A DNA stretch of 64,000 nucleotides from Knoellia subterranea KCTC 19937 (GCF_000768685.1 NZ_AVPK01000002.1:124001-188000), one strand, 5' to 3'; shown: positions 45,351 through 54,579, counted from the first letter of the stretch. Program-made: numbers and translations. Notes: generated from the sequence alone by a model not told the origin.

Positions 45351-46472
45351 TCAGGGCTTGTGGCTGACGGTGAGGGTGAACTTGCTCGTGCGATGGGCCT
45401 GCTGGGTGGGCCCGACGGCTCGCTGGAGGGCTGGGCGGTAGTGGAGGTGGGAGTTCCAGACGGTCCAGAGTTGACCGCCGGGGGCGAGGGCTCGACCGGC
45501 GTCGGCGAAGAGGCGATCGGCGAGGCCGGTGTGGACGCTGGCGCCGACGTGGAACGGCGGGTTGAGCAGGACGAGTTCTGCGGAGTCGTCCGGGACGGTC
45601 TCGAGGCCGTCGGCGCGGACGACTTCGACGCGGTCCGCGACCCCGTTGGCCTCGGCCGTCGCGCGGGCTGAGGCGACGGCGGCGGCGGACTGGTCGGTCG
45701 CAAGGACGCGCAGATCGGGGCGCGCGAGGGCCAGGGCGCTGGCCACGATGCCGTTGCCGCAGGCGAGGTCGATGGCCCGCTCGGCCGATCGCATGGACGG
45801 GATCGCGTCGAGGAGCAGACGCGTCCCGATATCGATGCTCGTCCCGGCGAAAACCCCACCGTGGGCGACGAGGGTCAGTCCGGCATCGTCGTGGCGTTGG
45901 GTTCGCGGCCACGGGGTGGCCTGCGACGGCAATGGTTGGGTCGCGTGGAGGACCCGCGACTTCTGTCGGGCCAGACTGGCAGTCACGCTCTGGAACGACT
46001 GTGCGAGAACGTCATTCATCGCCCGGGTCATGTGCTTGACGCGACCGCCGGCGACGATGCGGACGTCGGGCGCTGCGTGAGCGGCCACGAGTCGGGCGAT
46101 CTCGTCGAGGGCATCCAGAGAGCGGGGGAGTTGCAGCAGGACAACCCGGGCACCCTCGACAAGTGACGCGTCGAGCGGAAGGTGGGCGAACGGCATACCC
46201 GATCCGCCAGCGCCCAGACCGCGCCGTTCGGCATTGGCGACCAGAGCGCGTTCCCCAAGGATCCCGTCCTGGTGAACCCGCACGCGTGACGCGCCCGAGG
46301 CCAGGGCGCCGAGGGTCAGCGCGCCGTGCCGGTCGCCGATGACGACGACGTCATCGGCACCGAAAGGCAGCGCGCTGGCCTCGTCAAGGATGAGGCGGTC
46401 GCTGGCATCCCAGGCCTGGAGGTTGTCGGCCTCGACGTCGGGCCAGCGGCGCAGGTCGCTCCAGTCGTCCAC
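45351..46472 (-). CDS. rRNA guanine-N2 methyltransferase (RsmC/RlmG type)
   Basis: 373 residues. Two tandem methyltransferase-like folds; the active C-terminal half has AIDLACGNGIVASALALARP (SAM site) and the NPPFH motif for amino-group methylation of guanine. Substrate is 16S or 23S rRNA, which cannot be decided here. GTG start. No close co-directional gene follows; the upstream gap to murA holds two hairpins. Confidence 0.82.
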   Translation of the reverse strand: MDDWSDLRRWPDVEADNLQAWDASDRLILDEASALPFGADDVVVIGDRHGALTLGALASGASRVRVHQDGILGERALVANAERRGLGAGGSGMPFAHLPLDASLVEGARVVLLQLPRSLDALDEIARLVAAHAAPDVRIVAGGRVKHMTRAMNDVLAQSFQSVTASLARQKSRVLHATQPLPSQATPWPRTQRHDDAGLTLVAHGGVFAGTSIDIGTRLLLDAIPSMRSAERAIDLACGNGIVASALALARPDLRVLATDQSAAAVASARATAEANGVADRVEVVRADGLETVPDDSAELVLLNPPFHVGASVHTGLADRLFADAGRALAPGGQLWTVWNSHLHYRPALQRAVGPTQQAHRTSKFTLTVSHKP

Positions 46473-46519
46473 TGCGATCCTCTCGAAGGGTCAGCTGGCC
46501 AGCTCGACCCGACTTCGGC

Positions 46520-46577
46520 CCGCTCCACCCGAGGTGCCAACCGGGGTGGAGCGGACCCTTATCGGGTCACCCGATAA
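46520..46577. terminator. Two hairpins between murA and rsmC-like gene
   Basis: CCGCTCCACCC (46520-46530) pairs with GGGTGGAGCGG (46544-46554), and TTATCGGGT (46559-46567) with ACCCGATAA (46569-46577). Both lie just beyond the murA stop on its coding strand. Confidence 0.65.
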
Positions 46578-46595
46578 AGGGGGCGGGCGGGCGGA

Positions 46596-48131
46596 TCAGA
46601 TGTCGCGGAAGATCTCGATCGTCGCGCCGAGGGCGTTGAGGCGCTCGGCGAGGTCCTCATAGCCACGGTTGATGACGTAGACGTTGCGCAGCACCGACGT
46701 GCCGTTGGCGGCGAGCATCGCGAGGAGCACGACGACACCGGGACGCAGAGCCGGCGGGCACATGACCTCGGCCGGACGCCACTTCGGGGTCTTGCCCGTG
46801 ATCATGACCCGGTGCGGGTCGAGCAGCTGCACGGTCGCACCGACCTTGGTGAGCTCGGTGAGGTAGATCGCGCGGTTCTCGTAGACCCAGTCGTGGATCA
46901 TCGTCGTGCCCTCGGCGCAGGCCGCGATGAGCGCGAAGAACGGCAGGTTGTCGATGTTGAGGCCAGGGAACGGCATCGGCGCGATCTTGTCGATCGGCGC
47001 GGTCAACTTGCTCGGCAGGATCGTGATGTCGGCGAGTCGGGTGTGGCCGTTCTTGGCGAGGTACTCGTCCGACATGTCGTACTGCAGACCCATGCCCTCG
47101 AGCGTGGCGAGCTCGATCTCGAGGAACTCGATCGGTGCGCGCTCGATGGTGATCGACGACTCCGTGACCACGGCGGCGGCGATGAGGCTCATGGCCTCGA
47201 TCGGGTCCTCGCTGGGGGAGTAGTCGACGTCGACGTCGATGCTCTCGCGGCCGGTGACCGTGAGGGTCGTCGTGCCGATGCCCTGGATCTCGACGCCGAG
47301 CTTCTCGAGGAAGAAGCACACGTCCTGGACCATGTAGTTCGACGACGCGTTGCGGATGATCGTCGTGCCCGGGCTGAGCGCCGCGGCGAAGAGGGCGTTC
47401 TCGGTCACCGTGTCGCCACGCTCGGTGAGCACGATGGCCTTCTCGGGGCGGGTGCCCTTGTCGACCTTGGCCTCGTAGAAGCCGTGCGTCGCCGTGACGT
47501 CGAGACCGAACGACTGGAGCGCCGTGAGGTGCGGCTCGACGGTGCGCGTGCCGAGGTCGCAGCCACCGGCGTAGGGGAGGGAGAACTCGTCGAACTGGTG
47601 GAGCAGTGGCCCGAGGAACATGATCACGGTGCGGGTGCGGCGGGCCGCGGCCACGTCGATCGCTCCGAGGTCGAGCGTGGCCGGCGGGATGATCTCGAGG
47701 TCGCTCGTGCCCTCGAGCCAGCGGACCTTGACGCCCATCGAGGTGAGGACCTCGATGATGCGGTTGACCTCCTCGATGCGGGCGAGGTTGCGCAGCGTCG
47801 TGCGGCCCTTGTTGAGCAGCGCGGCGCAGAGGAGGCCGACGGCGGCGTTCTTGGAGGTCTTGACGGGGATCGAGCCGGACAGCTTCGCGCCGCCGACGAT
47901 CCGCAGGTGCTGGGGGCCGCTGTGGCCGAGGGAGACGAACTCGCTGCCGAGCGTCTCGCCGACACGGGCGAGCATCTCGAGGCTGAGGTTCTGCCGTCCT
48001 TGTTCGATGCGGGCGACCGCGCTCTGGCTCGTGCCGAGCTTGTCGGCGAGCTCGCTCTGGGTCAGGCCCTGGTGGCGTCGAGCGTCCCGGATGAGGGTGC
48101 CGATGCGGGTGAGGTAGCTGGACTCGGTCAT
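46596..48131 (-). CDS. murA: XRE helix-turn-helix / UDP-GlcNAc 1-carboxyvinyltransferase fusion
   Basis: 511 residues. Residues about 5-70 are an XRE-type DNA-binding domain (IGTLIRDARRHQGLTQSELADKLGTSQSAVARIEQG); from about 85 an EPSP-synthase-fold enzyme follows. Active-site features are kept: SKNAAVGLL at the start, and GGCDLGTRTVEPHL, where the cysteine matches the phosphoenolpyruvate-binding Cys of MurA. The enzyme makes UDP-GlcNAc-enolpyruvate for peptidoglycan. An ATG in-frame upstream is unlikely, since an ATATC-G-GATAT inverted repeat (48144-48154) and a GGAAGG ribosome site lie before 48131. The repeat is a candidate site for self-regulation. Confidence 0.85.
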   Translation of the reverse strand: MTESSYLTRIGTLIRDARRHQGLTQSELADKLGTSQSAVARIEQGRQNLSLEMLARVGETLGSEFVSLGHSGPQHLRIVGGAKLSGSIPVKTSKNAAVGLLCAALLNKGRTTLRNLARIEEVNRIIEVLTSMGVKVRWLEGTSDLEIIPPATLDLGAIDVAAARRTRTVIMFLGPLLHQFDEFSLPYAGGCDLGTRTVEPHLTALQSFGLDVTATHGFYEAKVDKGTRPEKAIVLTERGDTVTENALFAAALSPGTTIIRNASSNYMVQDVCFFLEKLGVEIQGIGTTTLTVTGRESIDVDVDYSPSEDPIEAMSLIAAAVVTESSITIERAPIEFLEIELATLEGMGLQYDMSDEYLAKNGHTRLADITILPSKLTAPIDKIAPMPFPGLNIDNLPFFALIAACAEGTTMIHDWVYENRAIYLTELTKVGATVQLLDPHRVMITGKTPKWRPAEVMCPPALRPGVVVLLAMLAANGTSVLRNVYVINRGYEDLAERLNALGATIEIFRDI

Positions 48132-48143
48132 GCCTTCCAGCGT

Positions 48144-48154
48144 ATATCGGATAT
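48144..48154. promoter_or_regulatory. ATATC-G-GATAT inverted repeat upstream of the XRE-MurA gene
   Basis: An 11-bp palindrome in an AT-rich patch 13 bp before the start codon. XRE-type proteins often bind such sites next to their own gene, so it may be the binding site of the fused domain. Not tested. Confidence 0.45.
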
Positions 48155-48217
48155 GAGATAACGCAAGCCTGAGCACTCGACGAACTTGCTCTGTGGCAAC
48201 GGTGACAGGAGACGAAA

Positions 48218-48265
48218 AGGTGGGCGGCCGGCATACCGAATCGTCTGTATGCCGGCCGCCCACCT
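48218..48265 (-). terminator. Rho-independent terminator of fadB with octamer pair
   Basis: Perfect 19-bp arms at 48218-48236 and 48247-48265 with a 10-base loop. On the fadB strand the stem is followed by TTTT, giving a standard intrinsic terminator. The arms contain CGGCATAC (48229) and GTATGCCG (48247). Confidence 0.85.
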
Positions 48266-48284
48266 CAGGTGCGACGCTCGCGGA

Positions 48285-50420
48285 TCAGGCGGGCACGCTG
48301 GCCGCGCCGGCCGGGAGGAAGCGCTGTCCGACGACCTTCTCCGAGATGCCCTCGCGGTCGAGGAGCGGGGTGAGGCCGCCGTTCCAGAACTGGAAGCCCG
48401 CACCCGTGATGAGCGCTAGGTCGATGTCCATCGGCGCCTGCGCGACGCCCTCCTTGAGCATGAGGCCGACCTCCTCGGCGAGGACCGAGAGGACCCGCTC
48501 GCGGACCTGGGCGACGTCGAGCTCGACCGGGTTCTCGGGGGCGATGAAGGCCGCCTCGATCTCCGGGTCGACGACGGGCTTGCCGTCGACGAGCTGGTAG
48601 TAGCCCGGCTTCTTGAGCTCGACCATCTTCTGCAGGTTCGGTGAGATGTGGAAGCGGTCTCCGAAGGCGCGGTGCAGCGTCTCGCTGTTGTGCAGCGCGA
48701 TCGCCGGACCGACGAGCCCGAGGAGGACAAACGGCGGCATCGGAGCGAGACCGGCGACGGCCTTCTCGGCGACGGGGACGGGGGTGCCCTCGTCGACGAT
48801 CTTGCTGAACTCGCCCATGAACCGGCCGAGGAGGCGGTTGACGATGAAGGACGCCGAGTCCTTGACGAGGATCGTCGTCTTCTTGAGGCCCTTGCCGGTG
48901 GCGAACGCCGTGGCGAGGGTCGCGTCGTCCGTGTTCTCGCCCGGGATGATCTCGAGGAGCGGCATGACCGCGACCGGGTTGAAGAAGTGCAGACCGACGA
49001 CCCGCTCGGGGTTCTTGAGGTCGGCAGCCATCTCGGTGATGGACAGCGAGCTCGTGTTGGAGGCGAGGACGCACTCGGGCGAGACCACGGCCTCGACCTC
49101 GGCCCACACCTGCTTCTTGACCGACATCTCCTCGAACACCGCCTCGATGACGAGGTCGGCATCGGCGAAGCCGTCCTTGCTCGTCGAACCGGTGACGAGA
49201 CCGGTGAGGTGGTTCGCGCGGTCACGGCCGATCTTGCCGGCCTCGAGCGACTTGGCGATCTCGGCGTGGACAAAGTCGACGCCGCGGGCAACCCTTTCTT
49301 CGTCCAGGTCGGTCATGACAACCGGCACCCGCAGGTTGCGGGCGAAGAGGAGGGCGAGCTGGCTGGCCATGAGACCGGCACCGACGACGCCGACCTTGGT
49401 GACCTTGCGAGCCAGGGCCTTGTCGGGGGCACCAGCCGGACGCTTCGCGCGACGCTGGACGAGGTCGAACGAGTAGAGACCGGCGCGGAGCTCGTCGGCC
49501 ATCAGGAGGTCGGCGAGCGCCTCGTCCTCGGCGGCGAAGGCCTCGTCGCGGGTGGCCGTGCGGGCCGCCTCGACGAGCTCGATGGCGCGGAGCGGACCGG
49601 GGGAGCGACCCGCGGTCTTGGCGAGCACGAGACCCTTGGCGGCCTTGAGGGCGGTGGCCCACTCGGTCTCGTCGCGGGACACCTCGCGGCGCTCGACCTT
49701 CGTCTCGCCCGTGACGACCTTGGCCGCCCAGGCGATCGACTCCTCGAGGAAGTCGGCCGGCTCGAGGAGCAGGTCGGCGATGCCGAGCTTGAAGGCCGCG
49801 GGGCCGCTCAGCATCTTGTTCATGTTCATCGGGTTCTCGATGATGACCTTGAGCGCGTTCGCCGGACCGACGAGGTTCGGGAGCAGGTAGCAGCCACCCC
49901 AGCCGGGGACGAGCCCGAGGAACGTCTCGGGCAGGGCCAGCGCCGGGACGCCACCGCTGATGGTGCGGTAGTCGGCGGACAGCGCGATCTCGACGCCGCC
50001 ACCCATCGCCGCGCCGTTGACGAACGCGAACGTCGGGACGGTCAGGTCGCTGATCGCGCCGAACGCCCGGTGACCGGCACGAGCGATCTCGAGCGCCTGC
50101 TCGCGACTGGACACGGTCGGGACGCCGGTGAGGTCGGCGCCGACGGCGAAGATGAACGGCTTGCCGGTGATGCCGACGGCCTGGATCTCGCCGGCCTCGG
50201 CGCGCGTGCGCAGGGTGTCGACGACGCCCTGGAGCTCGGCGATGCCCTCGGGGCCGAACGTGTTGGGCTTCGTGTGGTCGAAGCCGTTGTCGAGCGTGAT
50301 GAGCGCCATCGTGCCGGCGTCGCCGGCCATCGTGACGTCCTGGACGCGGGCGTGGGTGACGACCTCGCCGCGGGGCTCGCGGGACTCGCGCGCCTCGGGT
50401 GCGGTGGTGTTCTCGGTCAT
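48285..50420 (-). CDS. fadB: Fatty acid oxidation complex alpha subunit (enoyl-CoA hydratase / 3-hydroxyacyl-CoA dehydrogenase)
   Basis: 711 residues. N-terminal enoyl-CoA hydratase (about 30-230) with NGAAMGGGVEIALSADYR and the acidic residue in ALPETFLGLVPGWGG; C-terminal dehydrogenase with VGVVGAGLMASQLALLFARN and a second catalytic half ending near FMGEFSKIVDEGTPVP. Carries out two steps of beta-oxidation. Starts 3 bp after the fadA stop, so the two form an operon; the terminator at 48218-48265 ends it. Confidence 0.92.
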   Translation of the reverse strand: MTENTTAPEARESREPRGEVVTHARVQDVTMAGDAGTMALITLDNGFDHTKPNTFGPEGIAELQGVVDTLRTRAEAGEIQAVGITGKPFIFAVGADLTGVPTVSSREQALEIARAGHRAFGAISDLTVPTFAFVNGAAMGGGVEIALSADYRTISGGVPALALPETFLGLVPGWGGCYLLPNLVGPANALKVIIENPMNMNKMLSGPAAFKLGIADLLLEPADFLEESIAWAAKVVTGETKVERREVSRDETEWATALKAAKGLVLAKTAGRSPGPLRAIELVEAARTATRDEAFAAEDEALADLLMADELRAGLYSFDLVQRRAKRPAGAPDKALARKVTKVGVVGAGLMASQLALLFARNLRVPVVMTDLDEERVARGVDFVHAEIAKSLEAGKIGRDRANHLTGLVTGSTSKDGFADADLVIEAVFEEMSVKKQVWAEVEAVVSPECVLASNTSSLSITEMAADLKNPERVVGLHFFNPVAVMPLLEIIPGENTDDATLATAFATGKGLKKTTILVKDSASFIVNRLLGRFMGEFSKIVDEGTPVPVAEKAVAGLAPMPPFVLLGLVGPAIALHNSETLHRAFGDRFHISPNLQKMVELKKPGYYQLVDGKPVVDPEIEAAFIAPENPVELDVAQVRERVLSVLAEEVGLMLKEGVAQAPMDIDLALITGAGFQFWNGGLTPLLDREGISEKVVGQRFLPAGAASVPA

Positions 50421-50422
50421 GC

Positions 50423-51646
50423 TCAGGCGTCCTTCTCGTCGCTCTTGCCGTAGTCGGCGTGGTGCGGGTTCTCCCAGATGACGGAGCCGCCCATGCCGAT
50501 GCCGATGCACATGGCGGTGAGGCCGTAGCGGACCTCCGGGTGCTCCTTGAACTGCGCAGCGAGCTGCGTCATGAGACGCACACCCGAGGACGCGAGCGGG
50601 TGGCCGGTGGCGATGGCGCCGCCGTACTCGTTGACGCGCGGGTCGTCGTCGGCGATGCCGAAGTGGTCGAGGAAGGCGAGCACCTGCACGGCGAACGCCT
50701 CGTTGAGCTCGAAGAGACCGATGTCCTCGATCGTCAGACCGGCCTTGGCCAGCGCCTTCTCGGTCGCCGGGACCGGGCCGATGCCCATGACCTCGGGCTC
50801 GACGCCGACGAAGCCGAAGGAGACGAGACGCATCTTCACCGGCAGACCGAGCTCCTCGGCCGTCGCCTCGGAGGCGAGGATGCACGCGGTCGCACCGTCG
50901 TTGAGACCGGCCGCGTTGCCGGCGGTCACGCCACCGTGCGGACGGAACGGCGTCTTCAGACCCGCCAGCTCCTCCATCGTCGTGCCGGGGCGCGGCGGCT
51001 CGTCCTTCGTCGCGAGACCGGAGCCGCGCTCGGCGTGGCGAGTGGCCATCGGGGCGAGGTCGGGCTGGATCTTGCCGTCGGCGTAGGCCTTGGCGAGCTT
51101 GGCTTGGCTATTGACGGCAAAGGCGTCCGAGCGTTCCTTGGTCAGCTGCGGGAAGCGGTCGTGCAGGTTCTCCGCGGTGTTGCCCATGGAGAGCGCGGAC
51201 TGGTCGACGATCTTCTCGCCGATCAGGCGCGGGTTGGGGTCGATTCCCTCACCCATGGGGTGGCGGCCCATGTGCTCGACGCCGCCGGCGATGGCGATGT
51301 CGTAGGCGCCGTAGCCGATCGACGACGCCACGTTGGTCACGGCGGTCATGGCGCCGGCGCACATGCGGTCGACGGAATAGCCGGGGGTCGTGTTGGGCAG
51401 TCCCGACAGCAGCGCGGCGAGGCGGCCGAGGGTGAGACCCTGGTCGCCGATCTGGGTGGTCGCGGCGATGGCGACCTCCTCGACGCGGTCCTTGGGGAGC
51501 TGCGGGTTGCGCTTGAGGAGCTCGCGGATGCAACGGACGACGAGGTCATCGGCGCGAGTCTGGGCATACATGCCCTTCTCGCCGGCCTTGCCGAAGGGAG
51601 TGCGCACGCCGTCGACGAAGACGACCTCATTCAGGGTGCGGGGCAC
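50423..51646 (-). CDS. fadA: Acetyl-CoA acyltransferase (3-ketoacyl-CoA thiolase)
   Basis: 407 residues. Thiolase with the nucleophilic Cys in DRMCAGAMTAV, the base His in GGAIATGHPLASSGVR, and the second Cys in GLTAMCIGIGMGGSVIWE. Cleaves ketoacyl-CoA in beta-oxidation. GTG start. A palindrome 45 bp upstream is probably its repressor site. Confidence 0.93.
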   Translation of the reverse strand: MPRTLNEVVFVDGVRTPFGKAGEKGMYAQTRADDLVVRCIRELLKRNPQLPKDRVEEVAIAATTQIGDQGLTLGRLAALLSGLPNTTPGYSVDRMCAGAMTAVTNVASSIGYGAYDIAIAGGVEHMGRHPMGEGIDPNPRLIGEKIVDQSALSMGNTAENLHDRFPQLTKERSDAFAVNSQAKLAKAYADGKIQPDLAPMATRHAERGSGLATKDEPPRPGTTMEELAGLKTPFRPHGGVTAGNAAGLNDGATACILASEATAEELGLPVKMRLVSFGFVGVEPEVMGIGPVPATEKALAKAGLTIEDIGLFELNEAFAVQVLAFLDHFGIADDDPRVNEYGGAIATGHPLASSGVRLMTQLAAQFKEHPEVRYGLTAMCIGIGMGGSVIWENPHHADYGKSDEKDA

Positions 51647-51688
51647 GGTGGGCCTCTCTGATCGGAGATGTGGAGCTCCGCTCAGGCT

Positions 51689-51706
51689 ACTAAGCGCACG
51701 CTTAGT
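51689..51706. promoter_or_regulatory. TetR-type operator of the fadAB operon
   Basis: ACTAAGCGCACGCTTAGT has perfect 8-bp arms around a central CA. It lies 43-60 bp before the fadA start. This layout fits a TetR-family fatty acid repressor; the protein is unknown. Confidence 0.65.
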
Positions 51707-51758
51707 TTCGTATGCCGGTCGGCCGTGAGAGCGGTCACCTCACCTGCGCCGGAGCCGT

Positions 51759-53030
51759 TCAGTCGGCGTCGGGGTGCGCCTCGAACGCGCGGGCGAGCAT
51801 CGGCGCGACGATGGCCGCCTGCCAACGCCGGACGCCGTGACCGAGCAGCGCGTCGACGAACGACGCTTCGTCGTGCACGCTCGGCGGTCGCCACACGACG
51901 CGGCGCAACGGGTCGGGGGAGACGACGTTCTCGACCGGGATCTGGCGTTCTTCGGCGTATGCCGTCAGCTCGGCTCGCGTGTCCGCCAACCGTTCCGCTG
52001 CGGTCGGGTCCTTGTCGACCCAGGACCGGGCCGGCGGTGGCCCGTCCGCCCGGACGGTGCGCGGGGGCAGGTCTGCCTCGTCGAACGCGTTGGCGCGCTT
52101 CACTGCAGCCACCCACTGACGACCATAGCGGGCGATGGCGCGATGACCGCTGGGGAGGTCGCTGGTCGAGGTGGGTGCTGCGGCGGCGATGGCGACGAGC
52201 CCGGCATCGGGCAGGACCCGTCCCGGAGAGGTGTCGCGGTCGCGGGCGATGTCATCGCGGGCGTACCAGAGTTCGCGCACGACGGCGATGCCGCGTCGGC
52301 TGCGGATGGTGTTGAGTCCACTCGTCCGTCGCCATGGGTCGACGCGTTCGGTGGGTGCCCAGGCGAGGAGTGACTCGAACTCCTGACGGGCCCACTCGGA
52401 CTTGTCCTGCCGCGCGAGGTCGACGCCCATGAGGTTGCGGAGCTCGGTCAACACCTCGACGTCGAGGGCGGCGTAGCGCAGCCACGGCTCGGGGAGCGGT
52501 CGGGTCGACCAGTCCACCGCCGAGTGCTCCTTGGCCAGGGCCAGGCCGAGGTAGTGCTCGACGACGGCGGCCAGGCCGACTCGGGGCAGTCCGAGCAGCC
52601 GCGCACCGAGCTCGGTGTCGAACAGCTGCCGCGGACGCAGTCCGACCTCGGCGAGGCACGCAAGGTCCTGGGTGGCAGCGTGCAGGATCCACTCGGCGCG
52701 ACCGATGGCGTCGTTGAGTGGGCTGAGGTCGGGGCAGGCGATCGGGTCGATGAGCCAGGTGCCCGAACCTTCGCGGCGCAGCTGGACGAGGTAGGCGCGC
52801 TGTCCGTAGCGGTAGCCCGAGGCGCGTTCGGCGTCGACGGCAACGGGTCCCTCGCCCGCGGCGATGGCCGCGGCGGCTTCGAGCAGGCCTCGCTCGGAGT
52901 CGACGACGTCCGGCGTGCCCTCGGCCGGTTCGTCCAGTGGCGTCGGAGGCGGCAGGGCGGGCGCGTCAGGAGCCTCGGCACCCTCCTGGACGGGAACGTC
53001 CTCGGCCGGTGCGGTCGTGGAATCGGTCAT
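51759..53030 (-). CDS. rnd: Ribonuclease D
   Basis: 423 residues. DEDD exonuclease domain: VAVDAERASGYRYGQRAYLVQL (first acidic pair), HAATQDLACLAEVG, FDTELGARLLG and YAALDVEVLTEL. A C-terminal HRDC domain (about 270-360) follows. Trims the 3' ends of stable RNAs. Start MTDSTTAP at 53030 is 1 bp from the DUF3000 stop. The first 45 residues are Pro/Ala-rich. In M. tuberculosis the same pair occurs (Rv2680/Rv2681). Confidence 0.88.
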   Translation of the reverse strand: MTDSTTAPAEDVPVQEGAEAPDAPALPPPTPLDEPAEGTPDVVDSERGLLEAAAAIAAGEGPVAVDAERASGYRYGQRAYLVQLRREGSGTWLIDPIACPDLSPLNDAIGRAEWILHAATQDLACLAEVGLRPRQLFDTELGARLLGLPRVGLAAVVEHYLGLALAKEHSAVDWSTRPLPEPWLRYAALDVEVLTELRNLMGVDLARQDKSEWARQEFESLLAWAPTERVDPWRRTSGLNTIRSRRGIAVVRELWYARDDIARDRDTSPGRVLPDAGLVAIAAAAPTSTSDLPSGHRAIARYGRQWVAAVKRANAFDEADLPPRTVRADGPPPARSWVDKDPTAAERLADTRAELTAYAEERQIPVENVVSPDPLRRVVWRPPSVHDEASFVDALLGHGVRRWQAAIVAPMLARAFEAHPDAD

Positions 53031-53031
53031 G

Positions 53032-53616
53032 TCAGCGCCGTGGCCCCGGGAGGGCGACGACACCTTCGGGGAGCGGCGGGAGGCCGGCGATGGTGCACAG
53101 CAGGTCGGACCACGCGAGCAGGTGGCGGCCGGCATCGGGACCGATCGGGGTCCACGACGCCCGCACCTCCATCTCGACGCTCGCCGGACGGTCGGCGAGC
53201 CCGGCAAAGCTCTGGCTCACGACGCGGGTCACCGTGCCGGCTTCCGCAATCGCCTCGACCTCACGGTTGGCCAGGGCATCGACGAGCCACGTCCACCCGA
53301 CCTCACCCAGGAGCGGGTCGGACGCGAACTCGGCCTCGAGTTCGGCACGGGCAAACGTCACGGCCCGCCACTCGCCACCCCACGGTTCGGGCGCCGATGG
53401 GTCGTGCAGCAGGACGAACCGGCCCGACGCCAACTCCTCCTCGTCGCCGGCAGAGCCGAGGACATCGGCCGTGAGCGCGACGGCATACGGCGCAATGCGT
53501 TGCGGAGCGGGCACCTCGGTGATGCGGACCTCGGGACGCAACCGGACGTGCCGCAGGGCCTCGAGAGCCTCGGTGAACTCCGGGGACTCGCGGCCGGGAA
53601 GGGAGCGTGTTGCCAC
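53032..53616 (-). CDS. DUF3000 family protein
   Basis: 194 residues of an actinobacterial family of unknown function. The core is RITEVPAPQRIAPYAVALTADVLG and GRFVLLHDPSAPEPWGGEWRAVTFARAELE. No signal or membrane segment. GTG start; the minus-strand hexamer TACCCT ends 6 bp before it. The first gene of a pair with RNase D. Confidence 0.85.
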   Translation of the reverse strand: MATRSLPGRESPEFTEALEALRHVRLRPEVRITEVPAPQRIAPYAVALTADVLGSAGDEEELASGRFVLLHDPSAPEPWGGEWRAVTFARAELEAEFASDPLLGEVGWTWLVDALANREVEAIAEAGTVTRVVSQSFAGLADRPASVEMEVRASWTPIGPDAGRHLLAWSDLLCTIAGLPPLPEGVVALPGPRR

Positions 53617-53733
53617 CCGAAGAGGGTATGCCGGGTGGCTGGGTTCGCGTGGAGGCCACGCCGTTGGAGGGGAGTCCCGTCACCCGTTCGGCCGGTCCGT
53701 GGATGGCCCACGGCATGGTGGACGGTCTGCTTC

Positions 53734-53739
53734 TAGGCT
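53734..53739 (+). promoter_or_regulatory. -10 hexamer TAGGCT of the DMT transporter gene
   Basis: TAGGCT ends 6 bp before the GTG start at 53746, suggesting a leaderless message. Confidence 0.5.
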
Positions 53740-53745
53740 GCGCCT

Positions 53746-54579
53746 GTGCTCTCCCTCCTCGCTCTGGGTTCGTCGGTGGTGTGGGGCACGTCCGACTTCT
53801 TCGGCGGCCTCATGGCCAAGCGACTTCCGGCCGTGGCCGTCGTCGGGATCACCCAGTCACTCGCGTTCGTCGTCCTGTGCATCGCGGTGCTCGTGCAGTT
53901 CTCACTCGGGAACCCACCGGAGTGGGGCAGCTGGGTGGTGTGGGCCGTCGTGGCGGGCATCAGCGGGACGACCGGGCTCGTGGCGTTCTATACGGCGTTG
54001 GCCGGCGGGACGATGGGTGTGGTTGCGCCCATCGCGTCCATGGGCGTCATCGTCACGGTGTCGCTGGGTGTGCTGAGCGGGGAATCGCCCTCGCGGTGGA
54101 CCTGGGTCGGAATCATCGTCGCCATCTTCGGGATCGTCCTCGCCTCGGGCCCGGAGATCTCGGGCGCCGTGTCGCCGCGGCCCGTCGTGCTGGCGGGAGT
54201 CGCTGCTCTCGCCTTCGGGTTGGGGCTCTTCTCCATTGACCGTGGCTCGCGCGAGTCCCTCCTCATGACCCTGTGGGGGATGCGGCTCACGTCGGTCACG
54301 ATCTTCGCCGTGGCCGCGCTCGCCCTGCGCAGCGTCGGCGGCGCCCGTCGCGCACACCTGCTGCCGCTCGCCGCGATCGGGTGCGCCGACCTGCTGGCGA
54401 ACGTCCTCTTCGGCACGGCCTCCTCACGCGGCCAGGTCAGCGTCGCCGCGGTGTTGGGCTCGCTCTACCCCGTGGCGACGATCCTGCTCGCTCGGGTTGT
54501 CCTCAAGGAGCGGTTGCGCCGAATCCAGCAGGTCGGGGTCGTGCTGGCCCTGACCGGCGCCGTCCTCATCTCTCTCTGA
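53746..54579 (+). CDS. EamA/DMT family transporter
   Basis: 277 residues with ten membrane helices in two EamA repeats (WGTSDFFGGLMAKRLPAVAVVGITQSLAFV, and the second starting near VLAGVAALAFGLGLF). The substrate is unknown; relatives export amino acids or metabolites. GTG start. The 92 bp to hemE hold a repeat unit (54613-54634). Confidence 0.82.
   Translation: MLSLLALGSSVVWGTSDFFGGLMAKRLPAVAVVGITQSLAFVVLCIAVLVQFSLGNPPEWGSWVVWAVVAGISGTTGLVAFYTALAGGTMGVVAPIASMGVIVTVSLGVLSGESPSRWTWVGIIVAIFGIVLASGPEISGAVSPRPVVLAGVAALAFGLGLFSIDRGSRESLLMTLWGMRLTSVTIFAVAALALRSVGGARRAHLLPLAAIGCADLLANVLFGTASSRGQVSVAAVLGSLYPVATILLARVVLKERLRRIQQVGVVLALTGAVLISL

Noticed and set aside
45107-45859. An open frame antisense to the end of bdhA containing repeated FAAGW peptides
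   Set aside because: The repeats come from the inverted DNA repeat after bdhA; the frame overlaps a real methyltransferase in another frame and has no start signal.
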